Shown: positions 38,075 to 50,516 of the stretch, piece after piece
Position numbering within the stretch: the first letter of the stretch is position 1
Layout of the letters: every line of letters starts with the position of its first letter
Source of the DNA: Vandiemenella viatica
Lineage: Eukaryota > Arthropoda > Insecta > Orthoptera > Morabidae
Direction: 5' to 3'
DNA: 64,000 nt
NCBI GenBank assembly: GCA_031002005.1
Contig: CM061920.1
Coordinates: 111,032,095-111,096,094 of the forward strand
Program-made: the position numbers and the translations under genes
Notes under the pieces: model-generated
The model's database searches: none
Told to the model about the DNA's origin: nothing
What the model saw: only the letters and a program-made list of their open reading frames with translations

Positions 38075-38330
38075 AGTCATATAGCTGAGGTGGTAGAGTG
38101 TCTAACTATGGCCCGACAAAGTCAAGGATTTTTCTTCAAAGCTGAACATCCAGAACAACTCTACAGACCCACTCAGCCTGCTATCCAATAGGTTCCATTG
38201 AGGAAACTCTGCAGGAACATAAAGAATGGCCAGAGTGTGGTGCTGAACCCGTCACATCCTCCTAACACCTACGAAAGGGAATGCAGAGTTCTACCCCTGT
38301 GAATCCTAAGTAATGTGGCAACTTACTGCA
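38075..38330 (+). repeat. SINE-like repeat, family C copy 2
   Basis: It begins with a segment resembling an RNA polymerase III A box (TAGCTGAGGTGGTAGAG) and shares the ACTATGGCCCGA and AAAGAATGGCCAGAG blocks with 22316-22640. Only the body is well conserved between the two copies, so both are old. Confidence 0.6.
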
Positions 38331-39000
38331 GGAGCCCTGTGACAGTTTGATGAAAATACTCACACTTTACCTACCAAGATTTAATACTGAAGAAGGATTG
38401 TACTGATAATTACAATTTTTTTATGTATCTTCAGCTGTGGTAAGCAGTGGTTTACTTTCCTATATAATTCTATGTTTTTTTATACAGATATAGAGAAAAG
38501 TTAATGGTAAATGAACTGAGAAAAATAGTGGCATTGATGATGGCCTTTATAGTATAGGTACAAGAAAAGTAGAAAAAGAGAGAAATGAAGATGGGCAGAT
38601 ATTGACAGTTAATGGAAAAAAGGGTCTGATTAGCCATTATTGGTACAAGAAAGGAAAAAGAGGTCTACAATAACTAACCATATGTGATAACACTGAAACA
38701 GCAAAAACAAGAAAATGGAAAAGGCATTATTTTTTTAATTTAGAAAATCTTTTTTAATTTGAAACATATTTGCTGTACATTTATAGCAGAGTTCACTTCT
38801 TCTCATATTGTTGTTCTTATTTTGAAATTCTTCCCACTAACCTTACCTTCAGTCACAGATACCTGCCACCGGACGGTACTAGTAGTTGCTGTCTGACACC
38901 CACTTTTCTCACTTCATTTTAATGCTAACTCAGTGGCAATTGACGATGTTACACTTAATTCTTTGCCGTGGGCATGACTTCCTATGTTTCTTCACCGGAA

Positions 39001-39132
39001 TGCATACCATTCTCCACAAAATCTTTCTACTGTACCACGCACTTGTTTCAGCAGACCATCTACCCCGGGATGCATACCATTCTCCACAAAATCTGCCTAC
39101 TGCACCACGCACTTGTTTCAGCAGACCATCTA
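39001..39132. repeat. Tandem duplication, about 2 x 70 bp
   Basis: TGCATACCATTCTCCACAAA starts each copy at 39001 and 39071, and both end in GCAGACCATCTA. The copies differ at a few bases. Confidence 0.92.
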
Positions 39133-39368
39133 ATCTCAAGAATATCTTTGTTCATACACACTCAATTGTAATTCTCCAAACTACAACATGGATTATTCCC
39201 ATGTAACAGACCCCACTACAAAACACATAACATGCATCCGGCTGTCACCATATAATCCAATCTCCCCACATATAATCCAATCTCCCCACATGCTACTTGC
39301 ACCACAACACACCTCATATATCAACTCACATGCCTCCATTGTAGTAGGTAATATACTCACCATCAGAA

Positions 39369-39973
39369 TGAAGGGACACAGGCAAACAAAGTATACCAGC
39401 GAAATATCCCATCCAGTGGCAAAACATGCGATTCCTATAAGTTGAAGAATTTCAACAACTGTTTGACAGTTAGGCCCATCAGAGTTTTCCCTGACTACGC
39501 AACCTTTGAACTCTGCAGATGGGAACTAGCTACCAGAAAATCCTTGACACCAGACATCCCCCCGGGCATCACTCTACAATAAGTTCCTCCCATTAGACCA
39601 AGCACATTTTTGTAGGTTTTATATTGTAATCTCCCACTTAAAATATTTATATTCTCACATATATATTATGTTGGCACTGTTCCCTCACTTTCAACGATAA
39701 TTCACCTCCAGCATTATCAATTACCCCCTCTGCCACCACCTATGCCATGCCACATCCATTCACCAGGCCGATGTCAGTATGTATAAATCTAAATCCACCT
39801 TCTGTCTATACTTGCAAGCATAAGGTTAAGCACCAAAATATTATGTTACTTGTGTTTGTTCATTTTATGTTCGTCATTCGCAGCTGTGGTAAGTTTTTGG
39901 TCTTATTTCCCAATAGTTCTTTAGTTTCATTGCCTAAAAGCAGTTTCCTACACATTATATAAACATTGTAAAC
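39369..39973 (+). repeat. Penelope-like element fragment (MKGHRQ tail)
   Basis: A plus-strand frame reads RMKGHRQTKYTSEISHP. Frames further on contain a decayed FSLTTQPLNS segment like the corresponding parts of the copies at 7967 and 41197. The 38.4-39.0 kb stretch upstream includes another terminal motif (CAGCTGTGGTAAGCAGTGG at about 38431). Confidence 0.45.
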
Positions 39974-40477
39974 AATGAAATAATAGGTGCTAAGCAGCAA
40001 AAATGAATTACAAATTAGGATAGGAAAATGAACCACCATTTACCTTAGATGATGGTTGTGGGGCATGAACACACAAAACAGACAAAAACACACATGATAA
40101 AGGAATTTTTCGGGCCTAGCCCTTTATCAATAGGAGAACATTTTGGAGGAGGGGTGTTGTGGGAGACTGCCTCACAGAATAACTATTGGCCAGGAAAATG
40201 GTGGGGGTAAATTGAAACAGAGAACAGGTAGAGGAACAGTGATTAAAAGCTAAGACCAAAAGCATTGCTAAATATCAAAACTGATATCTGGTGGGCGAAA
40301 GAGCAAAGTAATATAATAAAATCTAAAAGGACATGATACTGATGTCACGTTCTTGTAAACACACATTCCACACGGGCACGACCTCTGTGCCATGGAACAT
40401 TTTCCAGATCAGCGCCCTCCCAAAATCCTCTCTACATCATGTTTCTTGTTGGCCCTTTAGATACTCAATAAATAATT

Positions 40478-41130
40478 CACCTTCAAAGGCAACGTCTATC
40501 ATCAAATCTGTGGCACTGCCAAGGGCACCCGCGTGGCCCTCTGTTATGCTAAGCTGTTAATGGGTGATTTGTGGAGAAGGTCCCTCTCAAACACCAAATA
40601 TGGTTCAGATTCATAGATGGTATTTTTATGATCTGGATGCACGAGGGAAACAACCTTCTAAATTTCCTGAACCATATTAATACTTTTAACATGCTGAAAT
40701 TCAAATGGGCCTACTCCCACACCCAAGCCACATTTTTGGATGTGGATTTGTCCCTCTACAATGGCTAACTCAATTCCTCTGTCCACATCAAACCCACTAA
40801 CCTGCAACAGCATCACCATTTCGACAGTTGCCATACGTACCACACCAAACGTTACGTACCTACAGCTTTGGCATTTGGGATAGTTGTATATATGCTCCAA
40901 CCAACAGTCCCTCAAGCAATATTCAAACATTTCACAAGCATTGATATCTCACAACTACCCTCCGGTTTTGGTTAACAAACAACTTTCACGGGCAACATTA
41001 CAACATGCTCAGCCAATCAACAATCCAAAAACCCCAAAAGCTAACCATGGTACTGCCCTGGTCACCATACAGCAAGATGTGCAACATACTCCATGCCACC
41101 ACACTTTTCACAGTCTCTGAGGAAAGCTTT
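40478..41130 (+). pseudogene. Penelope-like reverse transcriptase remnant
   Basis: Frames in order: FKGNVYHQICGTAKGTRVA with CYAKLLMGDLWR (the 'GT-x-x-GT' fingers/palm segment), then IWFRFIDGIFMIWMHEG and ATFLDVDLSLYNG in the frame at 40571-40768. The FIDG segment stands where FIDD is expected, so the second catalytic Asp is lost. Further 3', fragments such as HQTLRTYSFGIWDSCIYAP recall the conserved region after the palm. Stops and frameshifts separate the pieces. Confidence 0.6.
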
Positions 41131-41196
41131 CCAATCATATGTGCAACGATTGGCTGGCATTATATATACGTTTGACCACCAACCCAATAGTTATAA

Positions 41197-41400
41197 GAAT
41201 GAATGGCCACCGACACATGGTACTCATATGGCTACTGAAAGCACACAGTAGTTGTCCATGCCTTCTTTCATGACACAAGTAATTTCGACCTTTGTTTTCA
41301 ATGCCATCAGAGTTCTCCCAAATAACAGCAGCTCCTCTGAACTCACAAGATGGAAACTTGCCTACCAGTACAAACTGGGCACAAGGCAACCACCTGGTCA
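41197..41400 (+). repeat. Penelope-like tail segment (MNGHRH)
   Basis: The plus strand encodes RMNGHRHMV and then a decayed segment with SEFSQITAAPLNSQDGNLP. It corresponds to the tails at 7967, 32888 and 39369. Confidence 0.45.
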
Positions 41401-41854
41401 TTAATATTATTATTTATGTTTTTCCCCCCCATATTCTCCCTGCCTCCATCCACCAACATCATCATTCTACAGCACCACACTACCTAAAAGGGACCACCGC
41501 TTACTAGAGGTGATATTTAACTTCAAATAGACTTTGGTTTAATTTTTAACATTTTTTTGTTTATTTATATTTAGATTTTATTACATTATTTTGCTCTTTC
41601 CGCCCACCAGGGATCGGTACTAATATTTAGCAATGCACAAGCATTAGCTTTGAACCACTGTTCTTCTACACATCCTCCGTTTCAATTTACCTCCACCATT
41701 TTACTGTATAACATTCGTTCAGTGAGACAGTCTCACACAACAACCACCTTCCACAATGTTCTCCTGTTGATAAAGAGCTAGACCCGAAAATTCCAGTATC
41801 ACATGTGTTTTTGTCTGTTCTGTTATGTTCACACCCCATAACCATCATATAAGG

Positions 41855-42493
41855 TAGTAATTCCTAACAGCGGGCAGTATTGCCCACCGGTGGGCAGTGA
41901 TGTGATTGTGGGGGGTGTTACTGCTCCAAGGCAAATTTTGCAGGTGCTTTGGACCAACCACTGCCCTCCCGTTTTGCAGTATTATTTCTGGCTTCAAGGG
42001 CTTCATCAAAAAAGTTTTTTATTATATTCCCATGATCATATGTAGTCAAAAGAGGATTTAGCACAGTCAGCAATTTATTGGTGTAGAAAAGAGACAGATT
42101 TTAAATAGTAGAACACAGAGATTTAAGATTCCTGATGACAAATAAGGCACAAAATATTGAAAACGTAGTTTCTTTACACCAACCTCAGCCCTCTAATTAA
42201 TATTTTTTCATAATATGTATTTGTTAATCAAAATGTGAACAATACATCAATTTTATTATATGTTTTAATAAAGTAATGGGCAGCATAAATTCACTTTCAA
42301 AAAATTGCTTTACAAGAAGAAGAAGAAAGAAGGAAGACTGTGAGTTACATTATTTACTAAAAGAAGGGACGTTATTGTGTTGTTTTTTTCTGAAAAAGGG
42401 TTGGTGAGCAATTTTTTGTTTGAAGAGGGGGTGGTGTGTAATTTCTATTTTGAAAAAAAAAGGGCAGTAGGCCAAAAAGATTTGGAACCTAAG
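41855..42493. mobile_element. Non-autonomous hAT-like element nested in the Penelope-like copy
   Basis: A 639-bp insertion flanked by ATATAAGG at 41847-41854 and 42494-42501, an exact 8-bp duplication. Removing it together with one copy of the duplication restores the host repeat's CATCATATAAGGTAAGCAGTGG. The ends (TAGTAATTCCTAAC, and TTAGGTTCCAAAT on the other strand) are only roughly inverted. No coding is seen inside. Confidence 0.75.
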
Positions 42494-42599
42494 ATATAAG
42501 GTAAGCAGTGGTTAATTTGCTTATTCTATTTTGTAATTCCTATATGAGGAAAGAGAGATAGAAATGAAGCAAGAGAGACTATGAGATAAGGTAAGATTA

Positions 42600-43275
42600 A
42601 GGCCCGAGAATGTCGGGCACACTTGGTTTTCGTTTCCAATATTGGATTTCTGAGTCACCAATATCTTCAGAGAAAGTTCTAATAACTACTTTGTGTACCT
42701 GTTGCTGAGTTGTAGGTGTAATGTGCTGCAATATGGGCTGCTCTGAATATGTGCTGTCTACCTGTGTCCATTCATCCTAGTAGACAGTGGTGGTGAGACA
42801 AATGTATAAGGTAGGAAAATGTGAGCAAGTCAGATGATACATGTTTGTCAAGTGTAAGGTCTCACAAATGGCATGCACCATGGCAGGGAAAATCTTAACT
42901 GGTTTGGGTGCGTGTTCCAATGTGGTCTGTTGCTGGATAAATAAAACTTGGTTGGGTTGGGCATGTTTGCACTTATTTACTAGGGGGTTTGGGGCCTGGA
43001 TCTTGTTTACAGCTTTCTGGCCATGGAAAAGGAAAATATGAATGAGTGCAGAGAGTGTGATTGATGGAGAGCAACGTCTAATATAGTTGATTGTCAATAT
43101 GTTTTCCATAAACCCTGAGATTGTAAGACAGGGAGTGTTTTGTGTATAAGGGGTGACAGCATTAAAAATGGAGCTATTGGGTGGGATAAGTCAGTTTTAT
43201 GCATATATAAAAGTGGATGAAACCATGGAACCGTTTTCTTTTACTTTGGACTTGTTAACATCATTCAGGTCAGGA
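42600..43275 (-). repeat. Decayed repeat, possibly Penelope-like
   Basis: A minus-strand frame at 42777-43109 followed by DEWTQVDSTYSEQP gives a pattern like the GHRQ tail of neighbouring copies in another frame. Evidence is weak; no reverse transcriptase piece is present. Confidence 0.3.
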
Positions 43276-43283
43276 TGGGATGG

Positions 43284-43552
43284 CAGTGCCGGATTTAGGG
43301 GGGTCAAACCGGGGCGCTTGTCCTGGGCGACAATTTCAGGGGGGCGGCAAAATCATGTTTGAAGGAGCGGTAAATGGCAAATTCGTGTGACGGTGACCTT
43401 TTTTTTTTAGCTCTACTGTCCCAAGCGGAAACCATCAGGGGGCGGCCAAATCAAAGAATATCTCTGTACCGCCCCAGGCGGCAAATTCATGTTTGAAGGG
43501 GCGGCAATCTCAATTGTTTTCCCGACTCGGAAAATTTGTAGATCCGCCACTG
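43284..43552. mobile_element. Non-autonomous hAT-like element, 269 bp
   Basis: Exact 8-bp duplication TGGGATGG at 43276-43283 and 43553-43560. The ends CAGTGCCGGATTTAGG and TAGATCCGCCACTG are imperfect inverted repeats. The interior is unusually GC-rich for the window and has two related GGGGCGGC-type blocks about 100 bases apart. Confidence 0.85.
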
Positions 43553-43607
43553 TGGGATGGGTGGCAAGAATTTGTGCCATGGCTTTTTGAACGAACCATC
43601 CTAGCTT

Positions 43608-43690
43608 TTGCCAGGATTGGTTATAGAAAAGTGTGGAAAACCAAGATCTGAATGGTTAAACTGAGATTTGAATTCATATCCTTCCAGGTG
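43608..43690 (-). repeat. SINE family B fragment
   Basis: GTGTGGAAAACCAAGATCTG, GAGATTTGAATTCATAT and CTTCCAGG run as a decayed reverse copy of the B-box and body seen at 53895-54050. Short and diverged. Confidence 0.4.
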
Positions 43691-46600
43691 TTTGTAAGTA
43701 TGATCAGGCAAAGTCAAGGGAGTGTAGATTAATTACAGACTGCAGAAAACTGAGGATATAATCTGTGTAAAGAAGAGAGCTCGAAAGTTTATAACTTTTT
43801 CCTCTATGATATTGGCTATCTAGTTCATATCCACAGAATGTGGACAGGGTAAAGATTTAGTGGAAGAAGAAAAGATGTCTGGGATGCTGATATGATAGAA
43901 CAGTAAACTGGAGTGAAATAAGCCATATTAGGGTCAATAATTGCTAAATCTGAACATATGGAAGGCCAATGTGAACAGTGGAATTAAGAATTTTTACTGT
44001 AAGACCATTAGGTAGGATATTCCAATTTATGCAAGACGGCAGGAAGAAAGTGTGAAAGTGCAGTTTTGATAAATGGAAGGCACTGTATCAGTATCTTGCG
44101 AGGAACATTTGAATGAGATACATTTGGAACTGGATACCAGCCATAAATAAAAATAGTCTCTCTTACTCTGTGTGTTTTCAACATGTCGAACAATTAACTA
44201 AAAGTAATACGACAAAGATGAACCAAGGTTGTTAAGTAAATAAATAAAAAGCTATGTTAAACATGCGTGTGCCTATCTGGTTGCCCATGGTGATAAATTG
44301 AATTATAAAAAAGGACCTGTATTTACATACAAATACTAAAAAAGTGGAAGAAAGAACAATAAGCAATAATATGTATAATACATATATAAAGACGGGTGAA
44401 CATCGAGATAAATGGTGGGTTGCGTTTATCAAGGTCGCAAAGGTGCAAGCCAATGTGTCCCTGGACAAAGGAATATTCAATCAATGGTGTGTGAAACTGC
44501 TACAGGTTAATTAATAAAAAATATTAATCCCAACTATCTACTGCCCAATCCGCTTTCATATTCCACCTACCTCGGACACAGCAGTGATGTAGCCCTGTGA
44601 CCATTTCTCCTGCTGAAGAAGCACTATACCCAAAAATTATTCAATTTATATTTCTAAGTGTTTATTCATTTCTAGGCTGCTATACTTTCTGCTGTGGTGA
44701 TAGCCTTCCTGTCTATTCATACAGCTACCATGCTAACAAACACCCTTTCTTTCCTATTCCTCCAACCAATAGTTAACATTGATAAAACAATGGAAACGCT
44801 TCGATGAAAATATGCTTCTGGTTGCAAAACAATACAGGAATTCAAGTATTTGTTGATATGTTTTAAATGCTAACAAGTAAATAGTGGCATCACTATCCTT
44901 CAAGCTGACTTAGAAGTAACTTGGCAGCAATCTATATCAACCTACAACAGGGTGAGAAACGAGTGTTATGAAAAAGAAAACAAAAAAAAAAAAACAATAC
45001 TCTCATCCAAAGTAATGAATTTGAAAAAAATAACATATTACATTAGCAGAGCTGAAATAGACACTTTTATTTTTCTAACACAACTGGGAAACCGAAGAAC
45101 ACTAAAGTTTCATTGTTAAATTGCAAGTAAAAGAGGTGATGAAGGTTTTAATTCCAAAGTGACTGTACGGTATAATTCCAGAAAGGAATTTTACGGTGTC
45201 AATGCTACAGCTGAAGAAAAAAATAGAAGTCAATTTTCATATTCTTAGTATCTATAAAGCTGTCTGCTTTCATAAACCTTTTATTGCTCCACCTCAAAAA
45301 GCTTTAAATAGATAGGATTTATAATTAACAAGTTGCTAAATTATAAGACAAAGAGGTTCCAAAAGAATATTACAAAGAAAGCCTAGGTCAACAAATTTCC
45401 CCATGATAGTGAAATTCCATGGCAAAGGATGACTGAGTTTAAATTTAAATGAAATATGTAAAAATTCTGAAGATAATGCCAACTCTGAAATATGGAAATA
45501 AGTTGCCAAGTATGTTTTCATTAAGAAGGGCCTACATTAAATAATTCTCTGCTGTTAAAAGAAGTTAAAGACAATTCCATTACCCCTGCAAAATCAGTGA
45601 ACCCAATTACGAATTCATATGAAATACTACATCGTAATCTTAAGTAATTTTAATCCAACAGGGAACTTGCAGGACAAACACAGGTCACTGCTTACAGTAC
45701 AGGCTTTAAAGAAAACTGCCAAATATATTTACAGAAACATTTTTTGGTACCATTTAATGAATTAAAAGACTACGCAGGCAAACTAATATATACATATAAG
45801 CACTGAAATCACATACAAATATAATTTCACTTATTGAATTGTGATTTACTATAGATTGCTAAGTGAAAATAAAACAAAATAGTGGAGATTAGGTCTTGTA
45901 AAGTGAAGTGTAGCTGATCCTGGTCTAAATGTTGTCATTTTTTATTTGAACTATTTTAATTCAACGGTAAATCATATAATAAGATCCACTTCTCATCAAT
46001 GTCTATAGGATAATATTTAAAATCAAAACTTCTGATCATAGAAGTCTATTCTGAAATTTACTCAATTTCAAATGCCTGTATTTTGTTTTACATTCTATAA
46101 ATAACAAGACTTAGTAAAATTAATACCACAATTTGTTAAATGTTCTTATCTTTAACTGATTTTGAACAATAATTGTAAAAAGACAATACTACTCACAGGA
46201 AGATATGAGAACATGACAAGTTTTACAGATATTACATTTCATCATGGATGTCATATCAGTTTATTGTTTTCGGGTCAGAGTGATTATAATAATAATTCTG
46301 AAGACAAATCAGATAAAATAAGATACTGGAACAAAATCGTTTAAAGAGGCGGCAAGAAATGATTTGTATTACAATCATTTAGAAATACATGTTTTGTCTC
46401 CATAAAGCAACGAACATTAGTTTTCTCCAAAAGTTAAGCACAATTGTGATTACAAATTATAAATAAAATCACAGTATGTAAAACTAGACTCTCTTTGTAT
46501 TTACATCAGTATACACATGAATTTAGTCCAGAACAGGCTCAAAACCCAACACTAGGAACTTTGATGTCAGATTATAGTTTCTCATAACACCAGTTAAATG

Positions 46601-47531
46601 GCATTTTGTATTTCTCAGGAGTAACCTCAAAACAAATAAAGAATGAAAAATTCAGCATTTGTAAATTTAATAAAATCAAATGTGATTAAAGAAGAGATTA
46701 ATTCTTTAACACTTTACACAGAACTTGTTCTGGGCTACAAAGACTTAGCTATTTTATTGCATACAAATGTCTACACAACACTATTCAACAGTTACTATAA
46801 TGGATAATTTAATCATACAGTGTGCAAATAAATGTCTTTCTGTTTTCAACTGAGTAATCAATAAAACTGAAAACATAAAATGATGCACGTGATCCAACCT
46901 GGAGATGCATTTTGAATAATCTAGTGTAAAAAATAGCTACATTCATATTTTCTGTAAGTGTACATATCCCACATTCACTGACTTGTGGTAATAGATGAAT
47001 TGGTACAGTAAAAGTAATATATTTTTAGTTTCCGAAATGAAATTTCATTCATTTTAATTATATATCTTAACTTTTTTAATTCACTATTGATTTTTTCATT
47101 ATTTCACTATCTATCAAATGATAATCGTTGGTTTTCTCCAAAAGAAGCTTCTCTCTTAGTAATTCATTTCAATAAAATATGAAGCTCCTTTATTTATTTT
47201 TTTAGTTTGGTGTATTTTATGTAAAGGAAAGCTGGAGCACTATATTCAGGCTGCAGTGTTTAATTATAGACAAAATACTGTAAATATGTGGTTATTTTAG
47301 ATTTTTTCTTGCAGAAAACTACTGCAATGGTGCTTAAAAATCGACTGAACTGCAAAATTTGTTATCACTCTGAATAAGTGATAATTATCAATTAACACTT
47401 GTACTGATTCTAAACTAATTGTTCTTTAAGGCAAATCAATAACAGTCATATAAGTATGTACAGATTGTTATTTTCCTTCAACCAAAAATTTCCAGAGGAA
47501 TAATTGTTCAGTTAGCTATATTCACCTCCAC

Positions 47532-47785
47532 TCAGCTCTTTGGTAGCGTGGAACTGTCATTTTTTAATCTACGGTGGTAAATACTGCGATGGTTATTGAG
47601 AGAGTTCATTGTGCGAAACACCTTATTACACAGCACGCAAACAGCCTTGTGCAGTGGTTGCAAATGCTGCTGCTCTTTGTGCCTCTTAAGCGTTAGCCTC
47701 GTGCTGAGCACTTTGCCGCAAACATCACAGCGTAGGCAGCCGTCGGCTGGCGAGGGCATGGCGGTAGGAAATGGGCAGCTCACGC
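47532..47785 (-). CDS. br: Broad alternative terminal exon Z4
   Basis: The acceptor is GTTCAAG (AG at 47787-47786). The exon encodes 83 residues plus stop. A lead containing [12 protein letters not shown] precedes finger 1 ([10 protein letters not shown], then [12 protein letters not shown]) and finger 2 ([10 protein letters not shown], then [11 protein letters not shown]), both with x12 and x4 spacing. The [10 protein letters not shown] stretch and the [10 protein letters not shown] stretch are typical of the Z4 finger pair. Two overlapping AATAAA sequences on the minus strand at about 47198-47189, some 335 bases past the stop, could serve polyadenylation. The exon lies 2.5 kb downstream of Z1 and 18.8 kb upstream of Z3. 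Confidence 0.92.
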
Positions 47786-49369
47786 CTTGAACACACAGAC
47801 AAAGAGCAACCATTACACCTCCGCCATACCTACGCCAACACTTGCCTAGTAAGAGCTCTTATATAACGTCCAGTCTTAACAGTGTTATCTCTGATTTACA
47901 CCTGTATTGTTTGGTAACTTAAAATTTCTAGTAAATATTTAAAATTATAGCAGATTCATTCCCCTCTCTTCCCAAAAGCACATCCAATAAATTATTAGCA
48001 AAAATATTTCTGACAGATGCAAAAATAAGCTTTGAGTGAGACTAAAAAAATCAGCATATTTTGTGAACCATGGTTCAAATATTTCAATGTGTGATGATTC
48101 ATTATTAGTCCAATACTGAGGTTTTGTCATGAAAGTTAGCAATTTCATCACACAGCAATAATTCTAAGAGACTTATTTTCTAAAAGCAATAAAAATAAGT
48201 ACACAATCAAAAGTCTTAGAAACTCAATATCTTTAGTTCAATTTTTATATAAACAAATTATTTTCATCATAAATATTTTAAATAATTGAAGACAATAACA
48301 TATCCTCCATTAACAATTTCAATGCACCTGTTATTAAACACTGTAATTTTTTAGGTGAATTCTCCTTAAAAACAAACAAATATACCTTACTTACAGAACC
48401 ATTTGGTTTATTAATTTAATATAATGATGAAACTTTGCGAGTTGCTACAAACACATAATTGGCAATACAACATTACATGGAGAGACATTTGATAATACTG
48501 CAGAATGCAATATTAGCATTCAGTCTGCTTAGGTATAAGTAATACAGTGAGAATAAGTACTGAACAAATTTAAAAATGAGAAATATTCATAAATGACCAA
48601 AGAGATTGTGAAATGGGCTGATTATATGAACTGTGAAATACAATTTCAATATTTTTCTATTAAGTTAATTACACAGCTTACACACACCAGGCGCAACGCA
48701 ATAAAAACCGATATAACTGATACTTCCATGGTCCTGACCTCAAGGGGTACACAATATACTGAACATGGATTTGTGGGTTACTGAATTTTAATAATGAAGT
48801 CGAGCAAAATTGTGTCCGGGAAAGGACTTGAAAACATTACTGACAAACTCTTCCAGTCCATTCAAAAGAAGACATAACTAGCAGTTGAACCCAGCAGTCT
48901 GACAACTCTAACTGGGGAAGAAGGTTAGTGATTTCGACCTTGAACATTGCCTGCCTCTTCAGCACCAAATACAACAAGCCTAGCAAGAATGGCTTAATCT
49001 TTTTAAAAAATGAAATTTTACTCCTATATGTAAACCAGTTCTATATACAACAGATGAAATAAAAAGTTATCAGGATATAGTCCAGCAAAGAGACAAATAA
49101 GCCTGATGATGTTCATATTGCCTACTGGTCCTTCGCTTTACAAAATTATACATATCCTCCGAATACTGACCAATTAAATAATTGTTTCACTCAAAAATTT
49201 AAGCTCAATGACAATTGACAATTTGGAAGCAGGTAAAAAAAATGTTATGTTATGATATTTCATTTCACCTACAGGCATGAAATTCAAGTTTACCTAAAAT
49301 TATAGGCAACAGCTACAACACATAAAAAGAATAAATATGTAACGGTGCTTAAAGGTGGTACAAATTAAA

Positions 49370-49902
49370 CGTGTGTATAGGAGAATAACCACTGCGTAAC
49401 ACATGCAGGACAGCACTGAACGTGTCTGACTGTGTTCTGAAGCTATCATGTCTTCAACTGTGGTAAGTGGTGGTTACTCTCCTATCCAATTGTTATTACA
49501 AATTGGGATAGGGAAATGGACAACCACTTACCTTAGACAATGGTTATGCAGTGTGAACACATGTTACAGACACAAACACAAAAAACATGGAAATTTTCAG
49601 GTCTTAGGCTATCATCAAAATTGCAGAGTGTGGGTGCTGTAGGAGACTGGCAGTTTCCAACAGCACTCACCTTTTGAAATGTTCTGCTTGTTGACAAAGG
49701 GCTACTTAGGAGACTGGCAGTCTCGTACAGAATCCACCCTAAGCAATAATGTTGATGATGGCTAAGACCTGAAAATTTCAATGTCTTTTGCATTTGTGTC
49801 TGTTACATGTGTTCATGTCGCCAAGCCATCATTTAAGGTAAGTGGTGATTCTTATCCTTATCGTAATTTTCATTTTCACTAATCAGTGCTCATTATTTCA
49901 TT
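49370..49902. repeat. Palindromic Penelope-like derivative without coding
   Basis: Arms 49500-49630 and 49750-49872 are reverse complements (GGGATAGGGAAATGGACAAC on one side, the matching AGTGGTGATTCTTATCC on the other). Further outward, a second terminal motif lies at 49378-49480. Each arm carries the conserved hairpin segment seen across the family. No reverse transcriptase remains, so this is a fold-back derivative. Confidence 0.55.
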
Positions 49903-50289
49903 GTTAATATATTATATGTATGAAGAATATTAGGATGGATAAATCCCTATAGTTCACACATTGTATTTGTAAAACCAAATTCATATTAAAGAGAGGGTGT
50001 TTTAAAGACATTGGTAAAAAAGTTTTCAATATTTTTACTTTTAGGCATTAAATATGTGTAATTCTTAGACTCAAATTCTGCTTTATGAATACAGTGACAA
50101 TAATAAAATCATAATTAACAGAAATAAATATCAAATTCAGGGATATCTCGTTCCTCTTATGCCCTACACAAATTAATCAGTTTCAAAATTTATGGGTAGC
50201 TATTAGGTTTGCAAGAATGGCCATTAAAATGAAAGATATAAAATGCTTCACATTGGTAAAATAAAACACTAATCAGAGATATTATACCC

Positions 50290-50516
50290 TCAAATATCTT
50301 GTTTTTCTTGGTAATTGGGTTGTTTTTGAACCCTATGATAGATACTCTTATGGTTGCGCAGACTGTTAAGAGTACTGTACACTTTATTGCAAATATTGCA
50401 TACGGGAACCTTTGTTGGGTGACTATGAACATTCTGAACGTGGCGGCGCAGCCTCTGATGTGAGGTCAGTATTTTCCCGCATGGCTCGCAACGAAACTCC
50501 TCCCCAGCCACAACAC
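50290..50516 (-). CDS. br: Broad alternative terminal exon Z1
   Basis: The exon begins after a CTTGTCAG acceptor (AG at 50518-50517) and encodes 74 residues plus stop. Finger 1 starts CEPCGKILTS and finger 2 CNICNKVYST, both C-x2-C-x12-H-x4-H. The second ends NHKSIYH, followed by a short basic Gln-rich tail. Conserved stretches such as FRCEPC and SLRNHKSIYHR are those of the Broad Z1 finger pair. In Drosophila, Z1 supplies the rbp function, a regulator of ecdysone target genes at metamorphosis; the role in this animal is inferred. The exon joins the core in the same phase as the other four. An in-frame ATG upstream of the acceptor lies in the intron and is not the true start of the protein. 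Confidence 0.95.

Larger units (their letters stand above)
39974..42545 (+). mobile_element. Penelope-like element with large inverted terminal repeats
   Basis: Left arm about 40006-40335 and right arm 41565-41854 plus 42502-42545 are reverse complements over about 300 bases: the left has ATTAGGATAGGAAAATGAAC and the right ends with the opposite-strand match after a hAT-like insertion. Between the arms lies a decayed reverse transcriptase (40478-41130) and a MNGHRH-type tail. Penelope-like elements are known to carry terminal repeats in direct or inverted orientation, which fits. The reverse transcriptase is broken, so the copy is inactive. Confidence 0.6.
28758..47531 (-). other. 18.8-kb intron between Z4 and Z3, rich in repeats
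   Basis: This intron holds most of the Penelope-like, SINE and hAT-like copies in the locus, listed separately. Stretches with nothing recognised are 28758-29437, 29552-31552, 31746-32340, 33601-34716, 35248-36419, 36791-38074 and 43700-47531. A (AC)n run of about 29 bases lies at 30931-30959. Near 33960-34320 there are two loosely similar copies of a motif reading like TGAAATTTGGTACACA, whose origin I do not know. Confidence 0.5.

Noticed and set aside
47596..47790. Plus-strand Cys-rich open frame over the Z4 exon
   Set aside because: Shadow of the minus-strand finger exon; its Cys spacing fits no domain.
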